DNA of 64,000 nt from Cohnella kolymensis (GCF_000829465.1 NZ_JXAL01000024.1:62001-126000); one strand, 5' to 3'; positions 40,479-49,697 are shown, counted from the stretch's first letter. Program-made: numbers and translations. The notes: generated by a model not told the origin, from the sequence alone.

Positions 40479-41288
40479 TTATGGAGCCAACATTTCCATT
40501 ATGAGGCCGGCGGTTTCTTCAATGGCTTTCTCCGAAATGTCGATCACGGGACAATTCAATCGGTCCATAATTTCCGCGGCGAAACGTATTTCTTTTTCAA
40601 TCCGCTCCAAGGAAGCATAATGCGCTTGGCTCGGCAAGCCTAATGCTTTCAGCCGCTCCGTCCGGATCCTGAGCAATCTCTCGGGCTGCATCGTCAATCC
40701 GATAACAAGCGGATTAGATAATTCGAATAATTCCTTCGGAGGTTTGACTTCGATGGTGAGCGGATAGTTCGCTGTTTTGATGCCTTTGTGAGCCAGATAG
40801 ATGCTGACAGGAGTCTTCGAGGTGCGAGAGACGCCTACCAATACGACTTGTGCCTGAAGCAGACCTTTCGCGTCTTTGCCGTCGTCGTATTTGACCGCAA
40901 ACTCTATCGCTTCAATTTTACGGTAATAATTCTCGTCCATTTCATGGAGCAGCCCGGGCTTGTACTTCGGGGAATCGTTATATGTGTCGATAAAGGCCTG
41001 CATCATCGGCCCCATCACGTCCACGGCGCGAACGCCCGCGCGGATCGTCTCTTCGCGCATCGTCTCCCGAAGCTCCGGCTGAACTAACGTGTATGCGATG
41101 AATCCGCCGGCTGCCGCAGCCTCCGCGATAATAGACCGGATTTCATCTTCGTGCTTGATGTTGCCGTACCTCCGAAGCTTAACCTGCTCGGTGGCGAATT
41201 GCCGAATGGTCGCTTTGGCCACCGCCTCCGCCGTCTCCCCTACTGCATCCGAGCATACAAAAATAACCTTCTGTCGTTCCTCCGGCAT
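40479..41288 (-). CDS. yqfL: Pyruvate, phosphate dikinase regulatory protein (PDRP), YqfL-type
   Basis: I chose ATG at 41288, which has GGGGGAAAAGGA directly upstream. The 269-aa protein begins MPEERQKVIFVCSDAVGETA, the DUF299/PDRP signature, and has the P-loop-like LVGVSRTSKTPVSIYLAHKG and GLTMQPERLLRIRTERLKAL. PDRP is a bifunctional ADP-dependent kinase and phosphate-dependent phosphorylase that switches PPDK (or PEP synthase) off and on. It starts 11 bases after ccpN ends, the same ccpN-yqfL operon order as in Bacillus subtilis, tying it to gluconeogenic control. Confidence 0.93.
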   Translation of the reverse strand: MPEERQKVIFVCSDAVGETAEAVAKATIRQFATEQVKLRRYGNIKHEDEIRSIIAEAAAAGGFIAYTLVQPELRETMREETIRAGVRAVDVMGPMMQAFIDTYNDSPKYKPGLLHEMDENYYRKIEAIEFAVKYDDGKDAKGLLQAQVVLVGVSRTSKTPVSIYLAHKGIKTANYPLTIEVKPPKELFELSNPLVIGLTMQPERLLRIRTERLKALGLPSQAHYASLERIEKEIRFAAEIMDRLNCPVIDISEKAIEETAGLIMEMLAP

Positions 41289-41299
41289 TCCTTTTCCCC

Positions 41300-41941
41300 C
41301 TACTGAGCGATAGCACCCGATGTAAGATCCACCCAAGCCTGCGTCAAACTTGTCTTGGTGATCCGCCCGACGACTTCATATCGATTTCCGTCATCCTGTA
41401 TTTTAACGACGGGCAGCCCGCCGACATGGTGATGCAGCATTCTTTTCGCCGCTTCCAATACGGAATCCTCCGGCGTAATCGTAACGATTCTAGGAACCCG
41501 CGTCATTACCATGCTGATCGGTATGGACGCGGCATTCGGATTGCCCAAAGTGACTTTCAGCAGATCCTTAAGGGAAACCAGTCCAACCAAGCTTCCCTGC
41601 TCATCCGTCACTGTAAGCATTCCGACATTTTCCACAAACAAGCTGATAACAGCATCGTTGACGGTCGCACTTTCTTCAATGACAACAGGCCGGTACATCA
41701 CATCTTTAACCTTCAGACTGAGAAGCTTCTCGTTAAGCTGTCCTTCGGATGTCATCACTTTCCCAAGGAAATAACCGACCTTCGGTTTTGCGTCTATATA
41801 CCCTAACATGACCAAAACAGACAAGTCCGACCGGATGGTCGGACGGCTGATGCCCAGGTTTTCGGCGATTTGTTCACCGGTGATCGGGCCTTGCTTTTTG
41901 ATCAGGTCAATGATCGTCAGTTGTCTGGCGGTGAGTTCGAT
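41300..41941 (-). CDS. ccpN: CcpN-type repressor of gluconeogenesis (HTH plus CBS pair)
   Basis: The frame gives IELTARQLTIIDLIKKQGPI, TGEQIAENLGISRPTIRSDL, the winged HTH of CcpN, then two CBS domains (VKDVMYRPVVIEESATVNDA and MVMTRVPRIVTITPEDSVLE). CcpN represses gapB and pckA in the presence of glucose, sensing nucleotides through the CBS pair. The start is odd: AAGGAGG (41950-41956) is followed eight bases later by ATC at 41941, and no ATG, GTG or TTG lies in frame near it. The first normal start, TTG at 41824, would cut off most of the HTH. So AUC initiation or a mutated start must be considered. Confidence 0.85.
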   Translation of the reverse strand: MELTARQLTIIDLIKKQGPITGEQIAENLGISRPTIRSDLSVLVMLGYIDAKPKVGYFLGKVMTSEGQLNEKLLSLKVKDVMYRPVVIEESATVNDAVISLFVENVGMLTVTDEQGSLVGLVSLKDLLKVTLGNPNAASIPISMVMTRVPRIVTITPEDSVLEAAKRMLHHHVGGLPVVKIQDDGNRYEVVGRITKTSLTQAWVDLTSGAIAQ

Positions 41942-41985
41942 ACCCGTTTCCTCCTTCGGGATGGTCGAAAGTTGAATGAGCTGCT

Positions 41986-42633
41986 TTACAGCTTCGGTAC
42001 TTTCTCCCAGTCTTTGAGGAATCGATCGATGCCGCTATCCGTCAGCGGATGCTTCCATAGTGCAGGCAGCAGAGAACCGGGGATGGTGGCAATATGGGCC
42101 CCGGCCAGAGCGGCTTCCTCCACATGGCCGATGTGGCGAATGCTTGCTGCGATTATTTCGGATGCAAGGCCGTATTGATCCAATACTTGACGCAAGCCGC
42201 TGACAAGCGCCATACCATCGGCCCCGATATCATCCAGCCGGCCTACGAAAGGACTGATATAACTCGCACCCGCTTTGGCTGCCATCAACCCTTGTGCGAT
42301 GCTGAAAATCAACGTTACGTTCGTTTTGATGCCTTCCTTATGGAGGTGGTGCGTGGCTTCCAATCCAGCTTCCGTCATCGGCAGCTTGATGACGACATTA
42401 GGCGCCCATTGCGCGATCTCATGAGCTTCACTAAGCATTCCATTCACGTCGAGGCTCACGACCTCCGCACTCACAGGACCGCTTACGATGCTTGTAATCT
42501 CTTTAATCACATCTTTAAAAACGCGTCCTTCTTTCGCTATCAAAGACGGGTTCGTCGTAACGCCATCCACCAAACCGAGCTTAACGATTCTTTTGATTTC
42601 GTCGACATTCCCAGTATCCAAGAAAAACTTCAT
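41986..42633 (-). CDS. tal: Transaldolase (TalC/fructose-6-phosphate aldolase-like)
   Basis: The 215-aa TIM-barrel enzyme begins [20 protein letters not shown] and has [10 protein letters not shown], the Schiff-base lysine K83 in [12 protein letters not shown], and [11 protein letters not shown]. This is the short bacterial class that acts as transaldolase in the pentose phosphate pathway, transferring a dihydroxyacetone unit; some relatives are fructose-6-phosphate aldolases. Its stop lies 45 bases before the ccpN HTH, so the three carbon-control genes may be one transcript. AGGAGG lies upstream of the ATG. Confidence 0.93.
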   Translation of the reverse strand: MKFFLDTGNVDEIKRIVKLGLVDGVTTNPSLIAKEGRVFKDVIKEITSIVSGPVSAEVVSLDVNGMLSEAHEIAQWAPNVVIKLPMTEAGLEATHHLHKEGIKTNVTLIFSIAQGLMAAKAGASYISPFVGRLDDIGADGMALVSGLRQVLDQYGLASEIIAASIRHIGHVEEAALAGAHIATIPGSLLPALWKHPLTDSGIDRFLKDWEKVPKL

Positions 42634-42833
42634 TTCTGCATGTCCTCCTCAAATCGTTTGTCACATTAATAAGTATGGTATACCACAAACCCATTTATGA
42701 CACAATATATAATTCGCTTAATTTATATGTTGTCATATTTGGTTCGGGGCACGCACACATAAGTTGAATTTTACCCTGAAAGCAGCCTTTTCAATCCGAC
42801 ATACGCGAGCCCTTCCACAACCCTAAAGTTAAC

Positions 42834-42881
42834 TTTGTGTTAATATAGTTTACACAAAATAACCATTTTTCTAAAATGGTT
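42834..42881 (+). promoter_or_regulatory. Promoter of the adenosine deaminase gene with two dyads
   Basis: TTTACA (42849-42854) and TAAAAT (42872-42877) have a 17-base spacer. TTTGTGT (42834-42840) and ACACAAA (42852-42858) form a dyad over the -35, and AACCATTTT/AAAATGGTT (42861-42881) form a hairpin-like dyad over the -10. A regulator binding either would affect the gene; its identity is unknown. The remaining 42634-42833 stretch is AT-rich and shows no gene. Confidence 0.6.
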
Positions 42882-42935
42882 TAATTTTCTGCACATTGAT
42901 GTTATATTAATTAACATATATATCAGAAGAGGGTG

Positions 42936-43973
42936 ATGGTTATCGTTTCCTTACATGTATTAGAGGAGCTACCGAAAGTGGATCTGCATGTCCATCTCGA
43001 CGGCTGTGTCAAACCCCGCACACTTTTGTCGCTGGCGGAATTGCAAGGAATTCCTCTCCCCACATATGAGGCCAACGGACTTCTAACTTATTTGCAAGTT
43101 GATGGAGGCTGCAATAATCTTTCCGATTATCTCGTCAAATTCGACTTCGTACTTCCCTTCCTGCAAACGAAAGAAGCATTGGTACAAGTCGCTTGGGAGG
43201 TCGTTGCGGAGGCTTCGGTTCACCGTATCCGATATATCGAAGTCCGGTTCGCGCCGCAATTACACCGCCATAACGGATTAACGACAGAAGAAGCAATTAA
43301 CGCAGTGATCCAAGGATTGAATAAAGGCGAAGAGCAGTTCGGTGTCAAAGCGCGCGTCATCGCGATATGTATGAGGAACCATTCGTTCGGCGCGAACCTG
43401 GAAGTGGTCGAGTCGGCGGCTTCCTTTTACGGTAAAGGGTTGGTTGCCGTTGACTTGGCGGGCGACGAAGCCTCCTATCCCGCAGAACTCTTCCGTCAAG
43501 TATTCCGGCTCGCCCGGCAGCGCGGAATTCCGATCACGATTCATGCCGGGGAGGCTGCAGGACCCGATAATATCGAGGAAGCGGTCGTGAACCTGGGAGC
43601 TCGCCGCATAGGGCATGGTGTGAGATTGAAGGAAAATGTCCGGGTCATGGAGATGATCCGTGAACAACGAATTCCGCTTGAGCTCTGCCCGACAAGCAAT
43701 ATTCAGACGCGATCGGTCACAGGATGGGACTGTTATCCGATCCGGGAATATTTCGAGCAAGGGATCCTGTTCACCGTCAATACGGATAACCCCGGCGTGT
43801 CCGGCACGAACATCACACAGGAATACAAGGTTCTCGCAGACAAATTCGGATTCAGCTTGGCGGAAATTACAGCGTTAATTTTGAATGGCGTGGAGGCATC
43901 TTTTTTGGACGGGGAGGAAAAGGCGGCTTTAAGACGGGAATTTGACGAGAGTTTTAATCGATTGGTCGTGTAA
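42936..43973 (+). CDS. add: Adenosine deaminase
   Basis: The 345-aa enzyme has the metal-binding pair H18 and H20 in KVDLHVHLDGCV, then ITIHAGEAAGPDNIEEAV with the catalytic glutamate, RIGHGVRL, LELCPTSNIQT and FTVNTDNPGVSGT with the late aspartate. It deaminates adenosine and deoxyadenosine to inosines in purine salvage. I prefer ATG 42936, though GTG at 42933 is possible; GAGGG lies close upstream. It is transcribed alone, ending in a terminator at 43982. Confidence 0.93.
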   Translation: MVIVSLHVLEELPKVDLHVHLDGCVKPRTLLSLAELQGIPLPTYEANGLLTYLQVDGGCNNLSDYLVKFDFVLPFLQTKEALVQVAWEVVAEASVHRIRYIEVRFAPQLHRHNGLTTEEAINAVIQGLNKGEEQFGVKARVIAICMRNHSFGANLEVVESAASFYGKGLVAVDLAGDEASYPAELFRQVFRLARQRGIPITIHAGEAAGPDNIEEAVVNLGARRIGHGVRLKENVRVMEMIREQRIPLELCPTSNIQTRSVTGWDCYPIREYFEQGILFTVNTDNPGVSGTNITQEYKVLADKFGFSLAEITALILNGVEASFLDGEEKAALRREFDESFNRLVV

Positions 43974-43981
43974 CATGATTG

Positions 43982-44008
43982 ACCCCCGATGATAGGTTAT
44001 CCGGGGGT
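43982..44008 (+). terminator. Terminator of add
   Basis: ACCCCCG (43982-43988) pairs with CGGGGGT (44002-44008), extended inside by GAT/ATC, and TTTGTT follows. It lies ten bases after the stop. Confidence 0.8.
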
Positions 44009-44023
44009 TTGTTCATTTTATAA

Positions 44024-44668
44024 TTAGGCCTGTACGGTTCCTTGAACTTCCGCTACAAATGATTGAGCCGTATTCGTAATAACGCTATACTTGCCTTCTT
44101 TCACACAGCGATGATCCACCAGACTGCCGCCTATACCTACCGCAACGGCACCTGCATCCAGAAAAGCACGAATGTTGTGCAGATTTACCCCGCCCGTCGG
44201 GATCATCGGAATCCGGTTCAAGGGCGCACGTATCTCTTTAAAGTAATCGAATCCTAAAGCCGCCATCGGGAACAGCTTGACTGCCGAAGCGCCTGCTTTA
44301 TACGCTCGAACGATTTCCGTAGGGGTCATTGCTCCAGGCCATACCTCCACGCCCTGCTGAATGCCGTAACCCACTACCTCTTCATCCAGGTTAGGAGAAA
44401 TCAGATATTCGGCCCCTGCTGCCAGCGCTTGTTTGGCTTGCCCCAAATCCAGCACCGTACCGGCTCCGATCCTCATTCTCCCGCCGTATTTCTCCCGTAA
44501 ATGTGAGATCGTTCTTAGCGCTCCGTCCGTATTTAGCGTTACCTCCAGGAATACGATCCCCCCATCAGCGAGCGCCTTTGCTGCAGCATCCGTCTGTTCT
44601 AATGTGTATCCCCGCATAATCGCCACAATTTTCTCGCGTGCCAGTGATTGCATCAATTCGGTAGACAT
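44024..44668 (-). CDS. eda: KDPG/KHG aldolase
   Basis: I chose ATG at 44668 with AGAGGAG upstream. The 214-aa class I aldolase has E42 in FLEVTLNT, GAGTVLDL, YLISPNLDEEV, the Schiff-base K131 in AVKLFPMAALG and the phosphate-binding IPTGGVNLHNI and GGSLV. It cleaves 2-keto-3-deoxy-6-phosphogluconate (or 4-hydroxy-2-oxoglutarate) to pyruvate and glyceraldehyde 3-phosphate. No KDG kinase or uronate genes adjoin it here, so its pathway partners must be elsewhere. Confidence 0.92.
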   Translation of the reverse strand: MSTELMQSLAREKIVAIMRGYTLEQTDAAAKALADGGIVFLEVTLNTDGALRTISHLREKYGGRMRIGAGTVLDLGQAKQALAAGAEYLISPNLDEEVVGYGIQQGVEVWPGAMTPTEIVRAYKAGASAVKLFPMAALGFDYFKEIRAPLNRIPMIPTGGVNLHNIRAFLDAGAVAVGIGGSLVDHRCVKEGKYSVITNTAQSFVAEVQGTVQA

Positions 44669-44793
44669 AAGAAACTCCTCTCGGCCGGTCGGCATTACAT
44701 GCTATTATTATCCGCGCCCTTCACCCCACCGTCAAACCCTCTTCAACATGCTATAATAATCACAACAACCTTGGATTCCTGATCCGGAAAAGG

Positions 44794-45102
44794 ATGAGCA
44801 TATTGGCATTCGGCATTACGAGAGTGGAATTGAATCGTTGGAAAACAGCCGTCAGCAGGGGAGAAATCGCATATCTCACCCACTACTGGCTGGATTCGCG
44901 GTTTCCGGGTGTTAAAACCGTAACCAAAGTGGGCAGTGCCGACCTGAAAGTATTAACCGAGTGGTGCAGGCTTAACGGACTAAATCCCAAATATATTCAT
45001 AACCGCCCGCCCTTTCCCCATTTCGACCTGATCGGCCCGAAGCAAAAGGAAATCTTGTTGAAAGAGAACTTACGGGATCATATAGAACGATTCAAACTGT
45101 AA
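44794..45102 (+). CDS. Hypothetical protein, 102 aa
   Basis: The product begins MSILAFGITRVELNRWKTAV and reads as a soluble basic protein, with GEIAYLTHYWLDSRFPGVKT, VTKVGSADLKVLTEWCRLNG and the C-terminal IGPKQKEILLKENLRD. The pattern resembles small conserved Bacillales proteins of unknown function. The ATG at 44794 has GGAAAAGGATG around it. It is divergent from eda and ends at a strong bidirectional hairpin. Confidence 0.65.
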   Translation: MSILAFGITRVELNRWKTAVSRGEIAYLTHYWLDSRFPGVKTVTKVGSADLKVLTEWCRLNGLNPKYIHNRPPFPHFDLIGPKQKEILLKENLRDHIERFKL

Positions 45103-45108
45103 CATCAA

Positions 45109-45141
45109 AGAGACCTCCAGCTAGGGAAGCTGGAGGTCTCT
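45109..45141. terminator. Bidirectional terminator
   Basis: A perfect 14-bp stem, AGAGACCTCCAGCT with AGCTGGAGGTCTCT, has a 5-base loop and TCTTCTTC following. It separates the converging 102-aa gene and the DUF2339 gene. Confidence 0.85.
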
Positions 45142-45239
45142 TCTTCAGTGCAGCTATTTATTGCCGGAAAACCAAGGTCTGAACGAGCGAATTAGCAGGA
45201 GGTTTTCCAGTTGAATCGCCGATCGAATCCAATCCGGCA

Positions 45240-46832
45240 TTAAGCACCATCCTGACTCTCTTGCACGTTCACATCCGCCGCCTTTTCCCCGGCCCATTTT
45301 CCATTCACCCAAGTAATGAGGAACGAAATCCCGCCAAGGACAAGCAGCACGAGCACTTTGTACAGCACGACCTCCCCGCTTAGATCCAGGAACATCGCCT
45401 TGATGGCGACCAAGAGCAGCACGCCCGTACCGAACCAACGAAACAGCGATTGCCGGCGGTAGGCTCCCCATAAGAACAGCAGCAAGGCGTAAATCCCCCA
45501 GGATACCGACAAAGTCAGCTGCAGCAGTTGACCGGAGGAACCGCTGAAATACTCTTCGAATACGCTCATGATTTGAACCGTCAGCAGACCTCCCACGATC
45601 AAGTGGGCAAGAATCGCCAGCGTATGGGACATCATCGATTCATTACTTTTAGCTGCTTCGATCGAATAGTAAAATCCGATGACCGCGAGCAGTACCCATG
45701 CCATTGCGCCCCAATTGAGGAACGGAATGAAAGTGCCGAACCACTCGCCGCGCGGTGTGTCCCATGTGACTGCGAACCAGTAACAGCCGACCGCAAACCA
45801 GATGACTAGAGAAGTCACAGTCATACTCACCCAGCGCCGTGCCTGACCGACTACAGCCAGAACGCCGGCAATACCGCCCCATACATACACGTTGATCAGC
45901 GGTTTAACATCCATCCCGCTGCCCACGTGGGTCGCTGCCAGCAGCAGCATCAGCAGTCCGACAAGGGCATGGCTCATCGACGACACATCGATCTTACCGA
46001 TGAGACGACGTATCACTGCACCGGTAATCAGATACACCAATCCGATGAATGTGAGCACATAAGCATAATGCAATTCACCGTACAGAATGAACACCGCCCA
46101 GCACCCGAACAGTACACCGTTGGCCAAGCTGAGGTACAAATTCCATCCGTCGAAGCAGCGGTTGCTTTTCCAAGAGGACAACAGGAACCCGATCAGGTAA
46201 AAGACGAATGCAGCGAGCGCGTAACGGAACGGCATACTCCAAATCCCTTCCGTCGGAGGGTTAAAGTGCACGAAATACACCGCATACACGATCCATGTTC
46301 CGATAAAAGCGTGAATTCGCAACTCGGTCCAGTTTTTGGCGATACTCAGGTAAAAGAAGGCTGAGTTGATTACGAGAAGATACAGGAACAGCGTGAACAC
46401 CTGGTCCGTTATAGGCTGCATAAGCAGCGGTGACAGCAAACCTCCCGCCAGCGCGATGTTCATCAGCAATCGGGAGTCAAACCGGTAAGCGAATGCCGAT
46501 GCCCCCGCCGTGACTGCCGTCATGCCGATCAGCACGGTCATCGGGCTCCATAACTCATAATAGATACCCGCAAAAGAGAACGTTGCGTACAGGATGCAGG
46601 CGCCCAGTCCGAGAATGATTTGAACGGCTGCTAAGCTGATAGCCCGTCGTGTTAACGCCAATCCGGCGACGCACAATCCGGTTCCCGTCAGCAATCCGAA
46701 CCCGATCTTCATGTAATCGTTAATCCAGCCTTGATCGATTGTGTATTTGAATAATGTCACAAATGCTGCCACGATGAATAACACGCCAAGCAGCGATGTC
46801 CAGTGTTTACGAATGATTTGATCCATGATCAA
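45240..46832 (-). CDS. DUF2339-family polytopic membrane protein
   Basis: The 530-aa protein is almost entirely hydrophobic, with about 14 predicted helices. Features of the DUF2339 family include the N-terminal WTSLLGVLFIVAAFVTLFKY, GFGLLTGTGLCVAGLAL, FAYRFDSRLLMNIALAGGLL (the R-x-x-S-x-x-L-x-x-x-A-L-x-G-x-x-x-P motif) and the C-terminal GTGVLLLVAIKAMFLDLSGE. The function is unknown. Its start overlaps the stop of the YwaF-type gene by four bases, so the two membrane proteins are made together. Confidence 0.8.
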   Translation of the reverse strand: MIMDQIIRKHWTSLLGVLFIVAAFVTLFKYTIDQGWINDYMKIGFGLLTGTGLCVAGLALTRRAISLAAVQIILGLGACILYATFSFAGIYYELWSPMTVLIGMTAVTAGASAFAYRFDSRLLMNIALAGGLLSPLLMQPITDQVFTLFLYLLVINSAFFYLSIAKNWTELRIHAFIGTWIVYAVYFVHFNPPTEGIWSMPFRYALAAFVFYLIGFLLSSWKSNRCFDGWNLYLSLANGVLFGCWAVFILYGELHYAYVLTFIGLVYLITGAVIRRLIGKIDVSSMSHALVGLLMLLLAATHVGSGMDVKPLINVYVWGGIAGVLAVVGQARRWVSMTVTSLVIWFAVGCYWFAVTWDTPRGEWFGTFIPFLNWGAMAWVLLAVIGFYYSIEAAKSNESMMSHTLAILAHLIVGGLLTVQIMSVFEEYFSGSSGQLLQLTLSVSWGIYALLLFLWGAYRRQSLFRWFGTGVLLLVAIKAMFLDLSGEVVLYKVLVLLVLGGISFLITWVNGKWAGEKAADVNVQESQDGA

Positions 46833-47551
46833 TCAGCCTCCATAGGGGATGAACTTCTTTTGTTCGCAGTGAACACCCGATCCGCAGCCAGCACTATGCC
46901 GAGAAGCAAGCCGCACAGGACAAGCGTCACGATTTCCAGCTGAAGCAAATACCAAGGCCAAGGAGCCAATACATCCAGCAGTGAGGCCGTTGCCGGTTTA
47001 CGCGCCAAGAACATGAAGTTACTTCCGGTAAAATAGTTCGTCACAGCTGCCGGTACTGCAAGAACGTGCAGCCAACCGATGGCTCTGAACACCGATGACA
47101 CCCGGGGCCGGTAACCTTCAACCGCAGTCAGGAAAACACCGGCGCCTATGATTGCTCCATGAGCAAGGAAAAAGTGAAAAAAGCGGAACTGTGGAAACGC
47201 GGCATCCAAATTCGGGGTCAACAGCGCTTGTAAGGCACCCAGCATCCCGATGAAGAACGTGACTTCGTACAACCTTCGGCTCCGGTTCAGCAGCACCGCT
47301 GCCGACAGCCACATCATGATGCTGCACAGTTGGAACGGCAGCGAGTGCAAGCCCCAATTGTCCGTAATCGCGTACCAGATATAAAGCGCTGCTTCACAGC
47401 TCACCAGGAATGCGGCCAGCCCGTAACGAGCTGCTCGATTCCAGGCTGCGTTCTCCCTCAATTTCCTCCGGAAGCCGATGATTGCGATCACGATAGCGGC
47501 AGCCATCGCGATGCCCATTCCATGCGCCGCCGTGAAAGGTTCGAATGCCAT
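46829..47551 (-). CDS. ywaF: YwaF-type (TIGR02206) integral membrane protein
   Basis: The 240-aa protein has six helices and the TIGR02206 pattern: residues about 60-85 (AITDNWGLHSLPFQLCSIMM), FFIGMLGALQALLTPNLDAA, then FHFFLAHGAIIGAGVFLTAV and NYFTGSNFMFLARKP, a highly conserved N-Y-x-x-x-x-N-Y/F-x-F-L. Function unknown. It is the first gene of a pair with the DUF2339 gene. The upstream 100 bases carry the terminator of the two-component pair. Confidence 0.85.
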   Translation of the reverse strand: MAFEPFTAAHGMGIAMAAAIVIAIIGFRRKLRENAAWNRAARYGLAAFLVSCEAALYIWYAITDNWGLHSLPFQLCSIMMWLSAAVLLNRSRRLYEVTFFIGMLGALQALLTPNLDAAFPQFRFFHFFLAHGAIIGAGVFLTAVEGYRPRVSSVFRAIGWLHVLAVPAAVTNYFTGSNFMFLARKPATASLLDVLAPWPWYLLQLEIVTLVLCGLLLGIVLAADRVFTANKRSSSPMEAD

Positions 47552-47627
47552 TCCGACCCCTCTTTCCTTCGTTCGAGTTGGTTTCGGTTACAGCTTCATT
47601 GTAGAAAATTGGCATAAAAAAAAATAG

Positions 47628-47646
47628 TACCAACTTTATGTGGTAC
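47628..47646 (-). terminator. Terminator of the two-component pair
   Basis: GTACCA (47628-47633) pairs with TGGTAC (47641-47646). On the minus strand it is followed by TATTTTTTTTT. It lies ten bases beyond the response regulator stop. Confidence 0.75.
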
Positions 47647-47656
47647 CATCTTGTCA

Positions 47657-48328
47657 TCACGTATCTTTATCTAAAAGTCCGAGCTCTTTCGCCTGCTGAG
47701 CCGCTTCTTTGGAGCCTTTGGACTTCAGCTTCTTCAGAATATGGTTGATATGGTTTTTCACCGTTCGTATCGACACGACCAGCTTGCCTGCGATTTCGGA
47801 TTGGGAGTATCCTTTGTCGATCAGCTTCAGCAGTTGAAGCTCCGAAGGTGTGATTAGATCCTGCATCGTCTTCACCTGAAATTCACGTTCCATACGCTTG
47901 AGGCGCCGGAACTCTTCCCGCATCCGCTCGGCGGCCGCGGAGCTGATCGGCGATTCACGCCGGGCGGCGGCTCTGATCGCATCGGGCAGGGATTCGAAAT
48001 CCGATTTGATCTGATAGTCGATGGCACCCGCTTGAAAGGAGCGGAAGATGAGATCCTTCTCCTCCATGGATGTGAGCATGATGACTCGGGCGCCGGTACA
48101 CTCCGCCACTTCCTCCGCGAGTGCTATTCCCTCCGGAACATCGCCCAGCATGATGTCCATTAATACGACATCCGCATCTTCTGATTCTGCAGCGAGCGCG
48201 ATCCTCACATCGTCCGGCTTGTCCGCCGTAAAAACAACCTCAATGCCTTCCTGGCTGCCCAGATACGCGGTGAGTCCGCGAAGCCAGTCTCGGTCATCCT
48301 CGACGATCCATACTTTAATGGGTTCCAT
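47657..48328 (-). CDS. NarL/LuxR-type response regulator
   Basis: I chose ATG at 48328, nine bases after AAGGGG. The receiver domain (IKVWIVEDDRDWLRGLTAYL, phospho-acceptor Asp in VVLMDIMLGDVPEG, LTSMEEKD, YQIKSDFE) is linked to a C-terminal LuxR-type HTH (LITPSELQLLKLIDKGYSQS, EIAGKLVVSIRTVKNHINHI). It pairs with the sensor kinase whose end overlaps its start by 14 bases. Target genes are unknown; the adjacent membrane-protein pair is a possibility. Confidence 0.9.
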   Translation of the reverse strand: MEPIKVWIVEDDRDWLRGLTAYLGSQEGIEVVFTADKPDDVRIALAAESEDADVVLMDIMLGDVPEGIALAEEVAECTGARVIMLTSMEEKDLIFRSFQAGAIDYQIKSDFESLPDAIRAAARRESPISSAAAERMREEFRRLKRMEREFQVKTMQDLITPSELQLLKLIDKGYSQSEIAGKLVVSIRTVKNHINHILKKLKSKGSKEAAQQAKELGLLDKDT

Positions 48329-49697
48329 AAGCATCTACCCCTTTGGCAGCACTGCCGATGTTCACATATTCCGCTTGCACATTGCGCTTGGGGAAAGTCA
48401 AATAAACGGAAGTGCCGAAGCCTGCTTTGCTGTGAATGCGCAGTGAGCCCCGATGTTTTCTCATCACATAGTAGACATACGGCAGACCCAAACCAAAGTT
48501 GCCGTTATTGCCTCCCTTAGTTGTGTAAAATGGCTGAAGAACTAGAGCGATCTGCGCTTTGTCCATCCCCGGCCCTGTATCGCGAATCTCAATCGTCAGC
48601 TCCCGCTTGCTTTCCCGCAAAGCAACGTACAGCTCACCTTCGCCTGCGAGCGCATCAACCGCATTGGACACCAAGTTGTTAACCGCTTCTCCGACTTGAG
48701 CAGGATCCACAGTGCAGATCCATCCGGCCGGCACGTCAACGATTAATTGAATGTTACCCATCATAGGCTTATGCGGTGTCAGCGACCTATGAATGAGCTC
48801 CCCTAGATTAATACGCCCAGGCTTAATCACCAGGTCTTCAGTACGACGGTGAACGCGTGAAATCATGTCCTGGATATGTAATGAGGCGTTCAGCACGATG
48901 CGAATATCCTCAAGCAATTCCGGCTGGCCGGTGTTTTCCGCGTATGATTTGATTTTCTCGCCGAAGAGACGCATTTTGCCGACATCATTTTTAATCGCAT
49001 GGTTCAGAATGGCAGTACCCGAGGTAACGGCCCGTAATGTCGAGTCCAGTCTCCTGCGCTCGATCATCACCCGCACACCCATAAAGCCATAAGTGAACAG
49101 GCCGATGACGAACACCGCCACGCCGATTCCGACGAAGAGCGTATTGTAAATCCACATCCGCAGAACGCCGAAGCTCGGAAGGACGTAACTCATCAGCATG
49201 CAAAAAAGAACGGGAGGAAGTACGGCCAAACAGAGAATCCAATGCGTCGGAGAGAGAAAATAGCGATCCTGGCGTCTCCACAAAACGAGCGCCGTCCCGG
49301 TCATGAAATAAGGAACCGCCCACCATACCACCACGTCATGACTGACCGGATACATTTCATTATAAGGCGGCGTAAGGATCAGGCAGCCCGCAATCGGGAG
49401 AAGCAATATCAACGGCAGCAGCCATTTCCAGCTGCCTGACAGTCTAACAGACCGGTAAGCCAACGAAAACAACAGAAAAGTATAAGGAACCCCGTAGTAA
49501 GAGATAAGCGAAGAAGTAGCTTGTACATGGTAGAGTGTATCTTCTATCTGCAGATTGGGATAATTGGCATTTATATAAGGAATAAATGTGCTGGCTAGCG
49601 TTGCTGCCAGCGCTCCCGCCCCTCCGCTGAATGCTAAGGCGCTCAGTCGCCGGGCGACCGCGGAACGCGGATCTGACAACAGCATGAAAAGAGCCAC
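48315..49697 (-). CDS. Membrane sensor histidine kinase
   Basis: The 460-aa protein has about six N-terminal helices (7TM-type input) up to residue 230, then a kinase core: AILNHAIKNDVGKMRLFGEK with the phospho-acceptor His, N-box AVNNLVSNAVDAL, IRDTGPGMD, and GNFGLGLPYVYYVMRKHRGS. The start is unclear. GTG at 49697 has no ribosome site. A strong site (GAGGAG) and ATG lie at 49728, but a T6 run just after puts them out of frame; with one T fewer the protein would start MLFVWIALWAVALFMLL. A homopolymer error or frameshift near 49720 is likely. It works with the response regulator downstream. Confidence 0.82.
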   Translation of the reverse strand: MALFMLLSDPRSAVARRLSALAFSGGAGALAATLASTFIPYINANYPNLQIEDTLYHVQATSSLISYYGVPYTFLLFSLAYRSVRLSGSWKWLLPLILLLPIAGCLILTPPYNEMYPVSHDVVVWWAVPYFMTGTALVLWRRQDRYFLSPTHWILCLAVLPPVLFCMLMSYVLPSFGVLRMWIYNTLFVGIGVAVFVIGLFTYGFMGVRVMIERRRLDSTLRAVTSGTAILNHAIKNDVGKMRLFGEKIKSYAENTGQPELLEDIRIVLNASLHIQDMISRVHRRTEDLVIKPGRINLGELIHRSLTPHKPMMGNIQLIVDVPAGWICTVDPAQVGEAVNNLVSNAVDALAGEGELYVALRESKRELTIEIRDTGPGMDKAQIALVLQPFYTTKGGNNGNFGLGLPYVYYVMRKHRGSLRIHSKAGFGTSVYLTFPKRNVQAEYVNIGSAAKGVDAYGTH

